DNA of 64,000 bases, from assembly GCF_947172395.1 (NCBI RefSeq), contig NC_069100.1, positions 7,592,109 through 7,656,108 on the forward strand. The letters run 5' to 3'. A program made the translations under genes and the position numbers. Below the pieces are notes generated by a model, which was given only the letters and a program-made list of their open reading frames with translations, did not search any database and was not told the DNA's origin. Below, piece by piece: positions 54,901 to 62,731 of this stretch (positions are counted from its first letter, which is position 1; every line of letters starts with the position of its first letter). Source of the stretch: Bicyclus anynana. Taxonomy: Eukaryota; Arthropoda; Insecta; Lepidoptera; Nymphalidae.

Positions 54901-55666
54901 CACTGATTCACATACCAATTACACAAATTCACATACAACAAAATGCTTGTATGAATGGCACAGCCACACCCTATTTATGTATTTCCTAATATATTTATTA
55001 TTAATCATTAATTTTGTTAATAGATAACCAATATACTCTATTCACCTCCAATTAATAGACTCTACTACATGTGTATATAAAAATAGCCCATGGCTAAGGG
55101 ATTTCAGAGTTAAAACTATATCTCTAACTAAGTATATAGTCTATGTCTATACTTTACTCTCTCTTTAAATAGAGAATTTGGACTCTCTCTCTTATTTGAG
55201 GATTAGAATCTCAATTTCATTTTCAGATACTTTTTTAAGAGTCATGTTCAGGATTGTGAGCTTGGACCAAAAAAATATTGGGATGATCATCTTTGGATTA
55301 AAAAAAACTAGCTGATAAAGGAAAATCTTCTTCATATTTGAAGATTAAATCTGGCATGCATTTCATCTATTAAGCTAATTATACGTAGTTTATATCTTTG
55401 ATAGTATAGAGTCATCTGATAGTATTTAGCATGCGTGAAGTGCGCCCAGATTATTGATTTTTCAATGCAATTAGAATTTTAACCAGTACATAGTACCTAT
55501 CTTATCTATAACATGAAAAATAGGTGGATGTATTTAATGAAATAGGAAATATTGACAAATCTATAAATAAAATCGAACTTACCAGTCTGTTCTTAGCAAT
55601 TTCATCGTAGGACAAATATGAAAATATATATTCGATGACGAGCTCAGGAAGACTCAACAGAGTCAT
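39950..55666 (-). CDS. FBXO28: F-box only protein 28, complete nine-exon gene
   Basis: Exons on the minus strand, in order: 55666-55583, 52597-52470, 51702-51582, 50600-50396, 46576-46461, 44537-44450, 42940-42845, 40998-40885, 40200-39950. Every junction has GT/AG and the phases close, giving 400 aa (vertebrate FBXO28 is about 370). Exon 1 starts the F-box (LPELVIEYIFSYLSYDEIAK), completed in exon 2. The conserved core follows: KAQLPRRESERR, LARHCDIL, FIPGKVIDEI and AHEVLQELRDISSMA, which identify the family. Exons 5-7 encode a coiled coil (QYKKYSEQVKEYKQFALRQH; AELKKRLEES). The C-terminus is basic and nuclear-signal-like (KLKRRLQSPKPKKQD). FBXO28 is the substrate-binding subunit of an SCF (SKP1-CUL1-F-box) ubiquitin ligase, mainly nuclear. 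The introns are full of SINE, LINE and Helitron copies. Three extra partial copies of the exon 4 end lie at 49980-50345. Confidence 0.95.
40243..40884. other. FBXO28 intron 8 content
   Basis: Starts with a partial cagtggcgtgca-type hAT MITE end (40245) and a short repeat F phrase near 40375. The rest has nothing recognisable. Confidence 0.4.
41072..41673 (+). repeat. SINE-A copy split by a later insertion
   Basis: The head ccgtgatagcccagtggat and body run to ...gagccgaatat at 41342, then resume at atgggttgataatgatga (41656-41673). The intervening 41343-41652 is a separate insertion. Confidence 0.85.
41343..41652 (-). mobile_element. retrotransposon 3' end nested in SINE-A
   Basis: It starts with (GAATA)n on the plus strand, so the element reads on the minus strand with a (TATTC)n tail. 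It is flanked by a short aatat duplication of the SINE sequence. It shares phrases with 30036-30240, so two insertions of one family lie in the window. Confidence 0.7.
41690..42010 (+). repeat. interspersed repeat family D, copy 2
   Basis: gtgagtctttacaaactgcg, caaatgtcacgcgtctcctt, aaaacataagacgccatttt; parallel to 53846-54180 and, reversed, 23690-24015. Confidence 0.75.
41990..42450 (+). repeat. interspersed repeat F, intronic copy
   Basis: 41990-42276 parallels 39284-39550, and 42290-42450 parallels 34400-34560, so one family covers both pieces. Non-coding. Confidence 0.75.
42460..42824 (+). mobile_element. Helitron-c family copy
   Basis: Begins ctatacttataataaatttg. Same order as 35588-35958. 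Ends gacgaagtcgcgggctgccg, then ctag at about 42824. It lies 20 bases from the exon 7 donor of FBXO28. Confidence 0.8.
42953..43245 (+). repeat. RTE-clade LINE 3' end
   Basis: A longer tail: gactcgtctagc-side coding (aaactgaagtggcaatgggc; aatggacgttggggtccc; gaaagcgcagagttggtcga), ending cagtggacgcccatcggctg. Frame-broken, in FBXO28 intron 6. Confidence 0.8.
43377..43677 (+). repeat. SINE-A copy
   Basis: Degenerate head (actgagtggaaatgacctat), B-box-like gttcgaatccggtcc, body, and a gtgagccaaatatggattg end without a long GAT tail. Confidence 0.8.
43678..44449. other. FBXO28 intron 6 remainder
   Basis: 43686-43870 resembles 39590-39770 (ctataggacctgc; acccttctgtcaaa), an extension of repeat F. 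The rest shows nothing recognisable. Confidence 0.4.
44610..44995 (-). repeat. RTE-clade LINE 3' half fragment
   Basis: The reverse complement covers more of the RTE C-terminal coding region (around the cgcgattcgttgagctatgt plus-strand phrase, the nearby tttggttcttctgcggatct, and taggtcatcactac) down to the CCATCGGCT end. Broken by stops. Confidence 0.8.
45103..45200 (+). repeat. short RTE 3' end
   Basis: agacatcaagcgtgttgctg and accagcagtggacgtccatc, then ggctgttattga. Confidence 0.65.
45195..45725 (-). repeat. SINE-C copy split by a hAT element
   Basis: The body is at 45195-45334 (plus-strand phrases ggcggggattgaaccacctc, ggtgatgagt) and the head resumes at 45705-45725 (gagctattgaggc). 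The interruption is the element at 45335-45704. Confidence 0.75.
45335..45704. mobile_element. hAT-like non-autonomous element in SINE-C
   Basis: 370 bp with ends caggggcgtagc and gctacgccactg. The 8-bp flanks gactgagc (45327-45334) and cactgagc (45705-45712) match at seven positions, the hAT-type duplication. No transposase. Confidence 0.8.
45840..46436 (+). mobile_element. internally deleted RTE-clade LINE
   Basis: 45840-46215 matches, in the same order but opposite strand, the RTE 5' region at 57200-57610 (ctcacctgctcgtggtgcaa; accaacccgcatgcccagcg; agattccgctgccaatcccg; cgacgactagacctggca). It joins directly at about 46220 to the RTE 3' coding tail (cactagaaagcgcagcgttg) and ends gatgatgatgac-like. 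The central endonuclease and RT domains are absent, so it is a short derivative keeping both ends. Confidence 0.75.
46577..47329. other. FBXO28 intron 4, 3' part
   Basis: 46970-47045 repeats the short sequence seen at 7690-7790. The open frame continuing upstream from exon 5 is intronic read-through. No other feature. Confidence 0.4.
47330..47935. repeat. minisatellite, about five 130-bp units
   Basis: Units built on gaaccrtcgaggag, tgtccttcgtcttcatca, ccagacccctaata and aggtggaaagtt repeat at intervals of 130, 130, 120 and 130 bases (landmarks 47409, 47539, 47669, 47789, 47919). The overlapping small frames across it come from the repeat. Confidence 0.85.
48160..48240. repeat. terminus of an interspersed repeat
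   Basis: cctcctcctttttcgaagtc, then ggttaa, matches the element ends seen at 6832 and 13540. The 47330-47935 minisatellite may belong to the same element. Confidence 0.5.
48285..48622. mobile_element. MITE-like repeat with AGGGTTCC ends
   Basis: cgagggttccgtatcat at the left and aggaaccctaaaaat at the right are short inverted ends. The interior contains ctcgacagacagacggacaa. A common type of lepidopteran repeat; no coding. Confidence 0.55.
48690..49062 (+). mobile_element. complete Lep1-type Helitron with partial internal duplication
   Basis: The 5' end begins tcctaatattataaacgcga. The 3' end has hairpin gcggacg/cgtccgc and finishes CTAG at about 49062. The central part (tttgttactctttaacg... 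and tttgttactctttcacg..., then ggataaacacatagg) occurs twice, making the element longer than the simple copy at 27612-27836. Confidence 0.85.
49331..49474. mobile_element. hAT-like MITE (CAGTGGCGTGCA ends)
   Basis: 144 bp. Starts cagtggcgtgcaca and ends tgcacgccactt. The flanking 8-mers agtcatat and ggtcatat match at seven positions. Same family as 5024-5153. Confidence 0.75.
49617..49808 (+). mobile_element. Helitron-b, complete copy
   Basis: 5' end tctatactaatattataaag; body tctcagaaactactggtccg and gaaaaattctttcagtgtta; 3' end accgcgcggcgtcagctag. Related copies lie at 12035, 31888, 52640, 53063, 54452 and 56851. About 190 bp, no coding. Confidence 0.8.
49980..50345 (-). pseudogene. FBXO28: three tandem degenerate copies of the FBXO28 exon 4 end
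   Basis: Copies at 49980-50054, 50116-50194 and about 50262-50345 each carry, on the minus strand, a pyrimidine-rich tract, AG|TACAAA, a stretch aligning with exon 4 (FRKQLHESV versus FCKRVHESV or FRKREHEGV) and, in two of them, a gtaagt donor. Period about 145 bases. The middle copy is fully open for 79 nt and would keep the phase of exon 4 (0 in, 1 out) if used in its place. The third copy has a stop and a weak donor. Most likely decayed local duplications; cassette-exon use is possible. Confidence 0.7.
50636..51005 (+). pseudogene. decayed reverse-transcriptase fragment, R2-like
   Basis: The plus frame reads ILAFADDLIQELINEVDEFC, then GLRTKPSKCYCLCLG, the region around the catalytic FADD box and the following PSKC motif of R2-type non-LTR reverse transcriptases. 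Stops and frameshifts follow. Inside FBXO28 intron 3. Confidence 0.55.
51090..51190 (+). repeat. LINE/SINE-like fragment
   Basis: gtcaatccgcatcggagcag and ggaggcctggccctgtagca form a common repeat 3' end phrase. Short and truncated. Confidence 0.4.
51213..51430 (+). repeat. RTE-clade LINE 3' end
   Basis: gatgggctttggggtcccaa, ccggaaagcgcagtgttggt, gcagggagccgctggatact, ending catcggctgttaataatgat and a GATGATG tail. Confidence 0.85.
51431..51545 (-). repeat. RTE fragment in the opposite orientation
   Basis: ccacttcagcttcacgactc through ttggttcttctacgaatctc matches 44810-44900, an RTE part just upstream of the tail, on the minus strand. It directly abuts the plus-strand copy, giving an inverted LINE pair. 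Confidence 0.7.
51850..51990. repeat. fragment of the 30761-31145 MITE family
   Basis: cgacccgcaccgcctcgtcg and gtgaacctcgcgtggtcaac, then gaatttcc, are shared with 30830-30930. Confidence 0.65.
52140..52345. repeat. short tandem repeats in FBXO28 intron 1-2 region
   Basis: The phrase gattccgcacagctctc occurs three times (about 52203, 52245, 52285), alternating with ttatctcagtaaacctggc and a short CT run. Confidence 0.75.
52640..53020 (-). repeat. two Helitron-b-like copies in series
   Basis: 52640-52820 (tcacggtttcgcccgcgcag; tttccgttccaggagaaata) and 52850-53020 (ctaggataaaatgtagccta; gtagatccagagattcccc) follow the reversed family order. Both lack intact ends. Confidence 0.55.
53063..53262 (-). 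mobile_element. Helitron-b copy
   Basis: Starts ctagctgacgcagcgcggtt (the minus-strand 3' end) and ends ttataatattagtatagatt. Well preserved. The related piece 53263-53390 lies next to it. Confidence 0.75.
53590..53765 (-). repeat. Lep1-type Helitron, 5' half
   Basis: gtagcctatgtgttaatcca, ccatatttcagccaaatcac and aactttcgccattttaatat are the reversed Lep1 body and 5' end. The CTAG end is missing. Confidence 0.65.
53846..54180 (+). repeat. interspersed repeat family D, copy 3
   Basis: gaatgagtctttacaagttg, caaatgtcacgcatctcctt, aacataagacactgtttttc; see 41690-42010. Confidence 0.75.
54452..54625 (-). mobile_element. Helitron-b copy
   Basis: ctagctggcgccgcgcggtt start, agcctatagccttcctcaat and tggtccagtagttcctgaga body. 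The 5' end is partly lost. Confidence 0.7.
54626..55582. other. FBXO28 intron 1, nothing recognised
   Basis: AT-rich DNA without coding or recognised repeats. Confidence 0.4.
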
Positions 55667-56085
55667 CTTTCTTCAGTAAAATCACTGTTTTAGAATATTC
55701 ATGTGACAAAAACAGAGTCACTAATCACAAAGGAGTGTATAATTATTGAAAATTTAAATCATGCAACCATTTAACAAGTACAAACATTTACAAAGCAAAG
55801 AAGAAAAGAATCACAAAAGCACTGCTGACTTTGACTGGAAGTGGACCACAGTCCACAGATCACTACCACAGTCCACAACCACAAACGTCAAACTGGACTT
55901 TTTCTCGAAAAATTACGGACCACAGAATATTATGATCACAAACGTCAAATGAAATTATGCTATTATCACAGATTACTAGGATACATAGAGGTAAAATGAA
56001 TGATGAATGAATGAATCCGTTTAACGCCATCTTTTGAGCACAGTTCGACCTACACCAATGGAGTACTTGACTCATATCAAATCTA
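55667..56085. other. FBXO28 upstream region
   Basis: Presumed 5' untranslated and promoter region on the minus strand. No TATA motif stands out. The plus-strand 63-codon frame at 55761-55952 lacks any domain and is not called. Confidence 0.35.
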
Positions 56086-56087
56086 AC

Positions 56088-56500
56088 AGACGCCCGCGAC
56101 TTTACACGCGTGGAAATCAAAGTAAACTTTTAACCAATATTTCACCACATTAGGGGTGGAATTTTAAAGGAGAGACGAATATCTTAGCATTCCATGGATT
56201 CACCGTGCGGGTGCTGGGTACATATAGAACTAGCTGCACTTCTAGAGAGGCCAAGGTCTTTAAGCAAGTTACAGAGAGATTTTGCTGGTAATCCTCTCGC
56301 ACCTACTTCTACGGCATACAGACTAACTACATAGCCATTTTTAGTTACTTCATTAATTTGTTAGGTCATAATATTTATACACTTTTATACTGTGGTCCTT
56401 CGGAATGTTAGCCTCCCACGGCACAGTAAGCTCTACAAGTACTATTCGCTTAGTTTGTTTGGACAAAATGAAAATGTCTAGATCTCGAAATAGAGACATC
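56088..56500 (-). pseudogene. decayed LINE fragment with restriction-like endonuclease region
   Basis: On the minus strand: KRIVLVELTVPWEANI, then after a stop VSLYAVEVGARGLPAKSL and LLKDLGLSRSA. The E-x-T-V-P-W-E phrase and the downstream V-E-V-G-x-R-G phrase are typical of the C-terminal endonuclease-like part of certain non-LTR retrotransposon proteins. In-frame stops show it is dead. A Lep1-like end (cagacgcccgcgacttt) touches its left side. Confidence 0.5.
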
Positions 56501-56850
56501 CGCTGGAATTTTATAATACTTCTCATACGTATTACGTATCCATTAATCGTTCATTTCTTAAAATGAACGACTTTCCATACAAAATTTTACAACCTATTTT
56601 ACCTTCTGTTTTATTTCAAATTTTCGTGTCTCAAAATAATTTTGATATTTTTTTAATCTAGTAGAACGATATTGACAATGACCATGTATAAAAAAGTGAC
56701 AACTAGATTTCAAGCGCCATCTATAGAGCACTGTTCGAACTAAAAAGGCATGTGCAATGGGGCCGGTAAAAGCTAATCACAGATGGCGCCTCTGCAAAAT
56801 GGTACCTTCAATAGCGGGAAAAAAAGAAGCGCGTTTTATAAACAAACTAA
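56501..56850. other. no recognisable feature
   Basis: Non-coding. Confidence 0.4.
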
Positions 56851-56955
56851 CTGACGCCGCCCTATTTCATCCGCGTGTTTTTCGTTTACGTAGGAATACG
56901 GGGATAATATACAGCCTATAGGCTTCCGAGGAAGCCTATAGGCTATGTATTTTGT
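56851..56955 (-). repeat. Helitron-b fragment
   Basis: actgacgccgccctatttca, gtaggaatacggggataata, cagcctataggcttccg; the last phrase is followed by its own inverted copy (cggaagcct / aggcttccg type). Confidence 0.6.
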
Positions 56956-57169
56956 GATAATAAATAAATGACAGAAAATATTCACATTGACACGTTGCAT
57001 ATAGGTTGCCTAGTTAAATCGCGGCCGCATAGTATTAATTCATATTTTTTTTAATTTATTTATTATCTCCTTCCCTGATTGGTTAATTTAAAATAATCGT
57101 ATACTAGTTATTGTTAAAAGGTTGCCTGCTTTCACACTGCAACTGTGGCGTTAATAAGCAGTTAAGTCT

Positions 57170-57610
57170 AATATATAAAATTCTCGTGTCACAGTTTTCG
57201 TTTCCTTTTCGTCGGACCTCAAAGTGCGTGCGTTATATGTTGCCAGGTCTAGTCGTCGGGGTTGGCAGCGGAATCTCTGCCGGAGATTCTTAACACCCCT
57301 TGCCCCGCCGTTACCGTAACCGCTGCCAGAGCCAGGAATAGCGGGGCTGCCGGGGACTAGGGGCTGTGTTATATTTGTTCGGTCCATACAAAGTTTTGCC
57401 CGATACTGACCACGCTGGGCATGCGGGTTGGTCAGCGCAGAGCTAGATTATTCGCGCCGATGTCGCTGCTGCCCGACACCGGCCTGAGGCATTTCATAAT
57501 CTAGCCTTTGGGAATGGATATACCGCCATTCGTCGGTCCATCTGCAGGGTGCACCACGAGCAGGTGAGGTTGGCAATTGGGGAGACAGACTGGTACTAGC
57601 CTCCCCCTTA
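57170..57610 (-). repeat. RTE-clade LINE, 5' end
   Basis: The minus strand carries a 5' leader, then the start of the endonuclease domain, LATYNARTLRSDEKE, at about 57180-57245. This is the characteristic N-terminal motif of the RTE apurinic-type endonuclease. It then stops. The same 5' region occurs in 45840-46215. Confidence 0.75.
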
Positions 57611-58020
57611 CACCCCTATACTTAGTTTTCGTTGCCATACTCCTTTGAAACGGCTTGACCGATTTTGATGAAAATTTTTGTGCTTATCCGGTATCTATGA
57701 GAATAGGCCAACATCTTTTTTTTATTTGACACTCGCAAATAACGTAGCTTTCTATTGGTAAAACAATTTTACAAGGTAGGATAGGGAAGTGGTAGGGTAG
57801 GGGTAGGATAGGGGTACGGGGGGGATAGGGGTAGGGTAGGGGTAGGCTGGAGTTGAGTTGGGTAGGGATAGTGTAGGGTTGGGGTAGGGTAGGGGTAGGG
57901 CTGGTGGTGGGTGGCTAGTATTATCTATATCTATATCTATACTAATATTATAAAGAGGTAAAGTTTGTAAGTTTGTAAGTTTGTCACATTTTTTAAATGG
58001 GGTAATCTTCGGAACTGAAA
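57611..58020 (-). repeat. Helitron-like ends enclosing a GGGTA-type satellite
   Basis: 57660-57770 and 57905-58000 have Helitron-like phrases (aaacggcttgaccgatttt; tatactaatattataaagag). Between them, 57775-57905 is an irregular array of gtagggtaggggtagg units. Confidence 0.7.
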
Positions 58021-58375
58021 AGAACCTAGTTTCTAAGAAAACTGAAATGGAATTGGGCAGGTCATATAATAAGGACAGATAGAGGAAAATGGACAAAGGA
58101 TGTAATGGAGTGGTATCCTCGAAACGGAAAAAGACGTCAAGGACGTCAAATCAAAAGATGGGAGGATGATTTACCAAAAGGATGGAGGAGGTTAGCTCAA
58201 GACAGAGATGAGTGGAAAAAAGCGGGGGAGGCCTATGTCGCAGGACAACCTGACCTACAAAGTGGTTGCTAAAATTATATTTTATTTTATTTTTAGTTGA
58301 ATTTAGAAAATTGTATTAATTATAAGTCAAAATGTAAAAGGTCAGCGAATAAAGGCTTTTATTTATTTATTTATT
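58020..58375 (+). repeat. non-LTR retrotransposon 3' end, second RTE-like type
   Basis: It reads KLKWNWAGHIIRTDRG (approximately), then KRRQGRQIKRWEDDLP and RRLAQDRDEWKKAGEAY, the C-terminal tail common to RTE-like proteins, ending GQPDLQSGC and a stop. A 3' tail of (TTTA)n lies at 58358-58375. It differs from the main RTE family here and seems inserted within the satellite-bearing element. Confidence 0.7.
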
Positions 58376-58436
58376 TAATCTTCGGAACTACTGGTCCGAT
58401 TTCAAAAATTCTTTCACCAGTAGAATGCTACATTAC

Positions 58437-58655
58437 GAGTAGGGTAGGGTACGGGTAGGGTAGAGTACGGGTAGGGTACGGGTAAGGTAGGGGTAGGGTA
58501 AGGTAGGGGTAGGGTAAGGGTAGGGTAGAGGTAAGGCAGGGGTAGGGTAGGGTTAGGGTTAGCGGTAGGGTAAAGGAAAAGTAGGGGCACAGTAGGGTTG
58601 GGTAGGTTTAGGTAGGGAGTAGGGTAAGGTAGGGGTAGGGAAGATGTGTACATAA
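58437..58655. repeat. GGGTA-type satellite array
   Basis: About 215 bp of irregular gtagggtagggtacgggt units on the plus strand. Open frames across it on the minus strand are Pro/Tyr-rich artefacts. Confidence 0.9.
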
Positions 58656-58689
58656 GTAAAAGCGAAAGCGAAAGCATGACCGCTATCAC

Positions 58690-58825
58690 TAATATTTTAA
58701 AGACGAAAGTTTGTGTGTGTGTGTATGTTTGTTCCTTGGATGAAATTTGGAATGGAAATAGATTTTATTCTGGACTAGCGGACGCCCGCGACTTCGTCCG
58801 CGTGAAAGTAGACGTAAACTTTTAA
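58690..58825. repeat. Lep1-type Helitron ends facing each other
   Basis: 58690-58775 has the Lep1 5' part (actaatattttaaagacgaa; gaatggaaatagattttatt) and 58774-58810 the reversed 3' end (ctagcggacgcccgcgactt). Confidence 0.65.
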
Positions 58826-58915
58826 CTACCCTACCCTACCCCTACCCTACACCTTCCCAACCCTACCCTACCCTTCCCCTACCCTAGTCCCTACCCCTAC
58901 CCCTACCCTACCCAT
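58826..58915. repeat. CCCTA-type satellite, inverted relative to the other arrays
   Basis: ctaccctaccctacccctac units; the same satellite as 57775-57905 and 58437-58655 on the opposite strand. Confidence 0.85.
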
Positions 58916-58919
58916 TAAG

Positions 58920-59300
58920 GCTGCACACTCGACACGCGAAGCTTAAAAAATTGGGTAACTTCTTCCGTTTTCCCAACATTTCCCTTCACTGCTCTGCTCC
59001 TATTAATCGTAGCGTGATGAAAAGTATACTATAACCTGCCCAGGAGTATGAAGAATAATTGTACCAAGTTTCGTTAAAATCCGTCGAATAGTTTTTGTTT
59101 CAATAACGAACATACCACGCGGCAAAAGCTTAAAAAATTGAGTAACATCTCCCGTTTTCCCAACATTTCCCTTCACTGCTCTGCTCCTATTGATCGTAGC
59201 GTGATGAAAAGTATACTATAACCTGCCCAGGAGTATGAAGAATAATTGTACCAAGTTTCGTTAAAATCCGTCGAGTAGTTTTTGTTTCTATAAAGAACAT

Positions 59301-59357
<57 letters not shown>

Positions 59358-59475
59358 AATTTTACTGATTGCATTTTTGGCATCAGTATCGACCACTAAT
59401 CACCCCCTGATAGTTATTTTGGAAATATATTTCATGTACAGAATTGACCTCTCTACAGATTTATTATAAGTATAG
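58920..59475 (-). mobile_element. Helitron-c copy with an internal duplication
   Basis: Reversed family order. The stretch caacatttcccttcactgct to ccaagtttcgttaaaatccg occurs twice (58975-59095 and 59159-59275). Contains the CAGA array and ends in the 5' end phrase ttataagtatag near 59472. Confidence 0.75.
59291..59355. repeat. (CAGA)n microsatellite, about 16 units
   Basis: An uninterrupted ACAG/CAGA run inside the Helitron-c copy. Other copies of this family have only one or two units at this place. Confidence 0.95.
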
Positions 59476-59578
59476 ATTAACACATAGGCTACTTTTCATC
59501 CCGGAAAAATCCATGGTTTCCGAGGGATTTCTAAAAAAACTAATTTTACGCGGACGAAGTCGCGGGCGTCCGCTAGTA
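59476..59578 (+). repeat. Lep1-type Helitron, 3' half
   Basis: ttaacacataggctactttt and cgcggacgaagtcgcgggcg, then tccgctag; ends CTAG at about 59576. Confidence 0.75.
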
Positions 59579-59796
59579 TGATTATAAATTAAATCTTTGA
59601 GTAGTTCCATTTAGATAAAAAATCATAATTGCTGTAGAACAGAATCCTTCATCAGTAAACCTTCCTTAGCTAATATATTTCTACTCTTGGGGAGAATTAA
59701 AAAGCCACAAAAATAATAAATTGTTTTTTAATAAATCAAATTAATAAAGACAACACCAAAATACTTAAACATTAACAGTAATATTAAAAAAGAAAT

Positions 59797-62731
59797 TCAT
59801 TTTGTAATTAACTTGAATGTAGGGAGATCACAGTGTTTTTTCTTAACGTGAAAACGCAGCGACGTGTTGTACTTCGTCGCGAACGGACAGACTTCACACT
59901 TGAACCGTTTTTCTGATGAATGTTTGTATTTGTGTTGAACTAAGTTTGCAGGTAAAATGGTCGCATAGTCACACTGGTCGCACATATACCTCTTTTTGCC
60001 AGTCACGTGAGCTTCCTCGTGATATCTCAGAATGTATTTATTCATGGTTTGGAAAGGACATTGCGTACATTGCAATTTGAGGCCTAAATCTTCGTGTTTC
60101 CTCTTATGCTTCTCCATGGCACGTTCGTAATAAGTTTTGTACCTGCAACCGTTGAAGTCACAGTGTAAAGTTGTCGCGTTTTTATGTCTCAGCATATGTT
60201 GTGTCATACTGGCACGATTCGACGTTTCGAATTCACAATATCTACACTGTACCTTAGTATCATTACTGTGTACTTTGATATGTTTCTGTATTTCCAATTC
60301 AGGCACCATCTCACCACAAACCTGGCACTGTGTGTTGGATATTTTCTGATGATTTTGCTCATAGTGCAATTTCAGTTGCTCCCAACTGTCATAGTTGTCT
60401 GGACATTTCGTGCATTGAAATGTCGCTGGTATGTCCATTTCTTCCTTCTTCACCTCTATTAATGTCATAGCACCAATTTCGTTGCCTTTCTGCACTCGAT
60501 GCGCTATGTTGATATGTTTACACAGTTCGAATTCATCCAAGAACGTTTCTGGACAGTGATCGCATTTCTGCTGATTCTGACTCTGACTCTGGTTTGGATG
60601 TTTCAACAGAACGTGACGTCTGTAACTTTCCTTTGCCCTAAATATTTTCTTACAATATCGACAGGTGTACGATACTTTCAAATGGACCTTCATGTAATGA
60701 GGTTTTAATTGACGTTTATCGTGAAAACTTTCGCCGCAAATATCACAGAAGACAGTTTTAGGCGCTTCGATTTTGTGCGTACATCGCAAATGTTTACACA
60801 AACCCCCTCTAGAAGCGAAAACGAGACCACATATGTGGCATTCTTGGATCATTCTTTTGTGTGTGTGTTGGAGATACATATCGCGAGTTTCGAACTGTAT
60901 CTCACAAACATCACAGTATGTTCCTTTATCGTGCTTTCTTCTGATGTGACGTTTTAAACTTTCAACTTTATCATACGACAGATTGCATATCATACATTTC
61001 AACCTGAAGTCATCTTTTAGCGCATTATGTTTCCTTCTCATATGCAACTTCAAGAAGTTCAATGACGAAAAAACTAGCGGACACTCTTTGCAAGTTATCT
61101 CTCCCGTTTGTTCATTCTTGCAATGCAACAATTCCTTCATTCCTTCAGTTCCTAGTTCTTCTTCTTTCTTCTTATCATCATCGTCATTTATCCTATGCTT
61201 TCGCTGTACGTGTCTCACGTAAGTCTCTCTTTTAGTAAATACTTTGGGACAAAATGGACAATTGTACCACGTATCCAGCACTGGTTTGGGTTCGTTCGAA
61301 TGTTTTCTTTGCATATGCACAATTAAGCTTCTATGCTTGTCGTATGTCAGTCCACATTCGTCACATATATATTTAAAGGACTCTTCGAAAGAACCGTGCT
61401 TTCTTCGCATGTGCATGCGCAATCTTGCAATTCCTTTGAAAACTAGGGCACATACGTCGCACGTCCTCTCTTCCAAATCATCAGGTACTGAATCAGGTCC
61501 GTGTTTTCTTTTTATATGTGCCACCAAACTGTTTTTTTGTTCGTACGCCATCCCACAGTAATCACATATATGTTTAAAGGACTTTCGATAGGACTTGTGC
61601 TTTCTTTTTTGATGCATTCTCAATGTTTTCGGAGTTTGAAAGACTAGATGGCAGACTTTGCACACAAAATTCGGCGCGGGAGCTGTAATGGCGCTGAATC
61701 CTAAAACATTTTCATCTGGAACTAGACCAAGCATGCTCTTGTCTTTAAGTATACTTTCAAAAGTTAGAAGCACTGCTTCATGGTTATGATCTTCGATCTT
61801 CACAGCCGGTTCTTGGCTATCTTCACTCTGAGGTCCCTCCACCATTAAACCGTTATCATTTGCAAACTGTAACAAACGATTACACTTGAGAATATTCTAG
61901 TTGACACTTTTAAGGTTTTATACTAGATTGAAAAAAAATATCATATTTTTTGAGACATGAATACATAGAAATTTCAGTTTTTAAATATTTTTAATACATG
62001 TACAATACAAACCAAAACGGTATCCAACATGATGGCCTATATTTTATTTATTTTATAACGTCTATATCAACCATTTTAGAGCCAGATTTTTCTAAGATAT
62101 CATTCTGAAATTTTACTATGTATAAATTACATTACATATGGTAAAATTGTCACCTGTCACCAATTCGACTTATCCATTTCTACACGTCTCTTGGCTCTGC
62201 TGAGTAAAGCTGTTCATATTACTAGATTATTATAAGTATAGATAAGATTGTGTAGCGACGAGTGATAAATAAATAGTAGAATGTAATAGTGGCGCTAAGG
62301 GTCGTCCAGATAGGGGTTAAGGTGTAGAAAATCTTGTGATATAAGTGTATCATAAGTTTGGTATGAAAGGCGTATTTTTAATTGAGGCTTTTTGTGCATA
62401 AAACTTTTTTACTTACATCATTAAAATCCAACTCCACTTCAATATTCTCAACCTTTATATTTACTTCTGGATCCAAATGGTGGACTGGTTCTGGGTCGAT
62501 ATCTCCAGTCGGGTCGTAAAATGTTGGAGTCGGCAAAGTGACTTTCTCCTCTATATCTTTAAATGGGTCTTCTGTTAGGTCTTTCTTTTTTTTCTTCTTC
62601 TTTTTCTTTGACTTGATTTCGTACGACATTGCTTCTTCTGGCAAGAATGAAGTGGGATCTTTTCTTTTGTCACCATCTTTTTTCTCAATTTTTAAATTTT
62701 TTATATCAGATTTCTCATCTTTAATCGACAT
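59797..62731 (-). CDS. C2H2 zinc-finger protein, two exons, about 794 aa
   Basis: Exon 1 is 62731-62417 (105 codons) with donor gat|gtaagt; exon 2 is 61866-59797 (689 codons plus stop), after tttgttacag. Both boundaries are phase 0. Exon 1 is charged and lysine-rich, with a run of nine Lys near residue 43 encoded by an AAG/AAA tract, and ends in an acidic IKVENIEVELD stretch. Exon 2 carries about 19 C2H2 fingers (for example FVCKVCHLVFQTPKTLRMHQ at the start and FKCEVCPFATKYNTSLRFHV at the end). Most repeat the spacing C-X2-C-X12-H-X3-4-H. The later ones resemble CTCF/REST-type tandem fingers. Probably a nuclear DNA-binding protein; the family member is not identified. No ZAD or BTB domain is seen. 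ATG 62731 is chosen because it is the first in frame. Confidence 0.9.
61912..62040. repeat. repeat G, copy in zinc-finger gene intron
   Basis: tactagattgaaaaaaaat and agtttttaaatattttt, then catgatgg, recur at 63750-63855. Non-coding. Confidence 0.55.
62041..62416. other. rest of the zinc-finger gene intron
   Basis: Contains a short Helitron-like ttattataagtatagat phrase at 62227. Nothing else recognised. Confidence 0.4.

Noticed and set aside
57775..58655. Telomere-like repeats
   Set aside because: The unit is irregular GGGTA-type, not the insect TTAGG telomere repeat, and is enclosed by transposable elements.
57752..58689. Pro/Tyr-rich open frames on the minus strand
   Set aside because: Translation of the GGGTA-type satellite and Helitron ends.
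60137..61561. Several plus-strand frames of 66-105 codons
   Set aside because: Antisense shadows of the zinc-finger exon.
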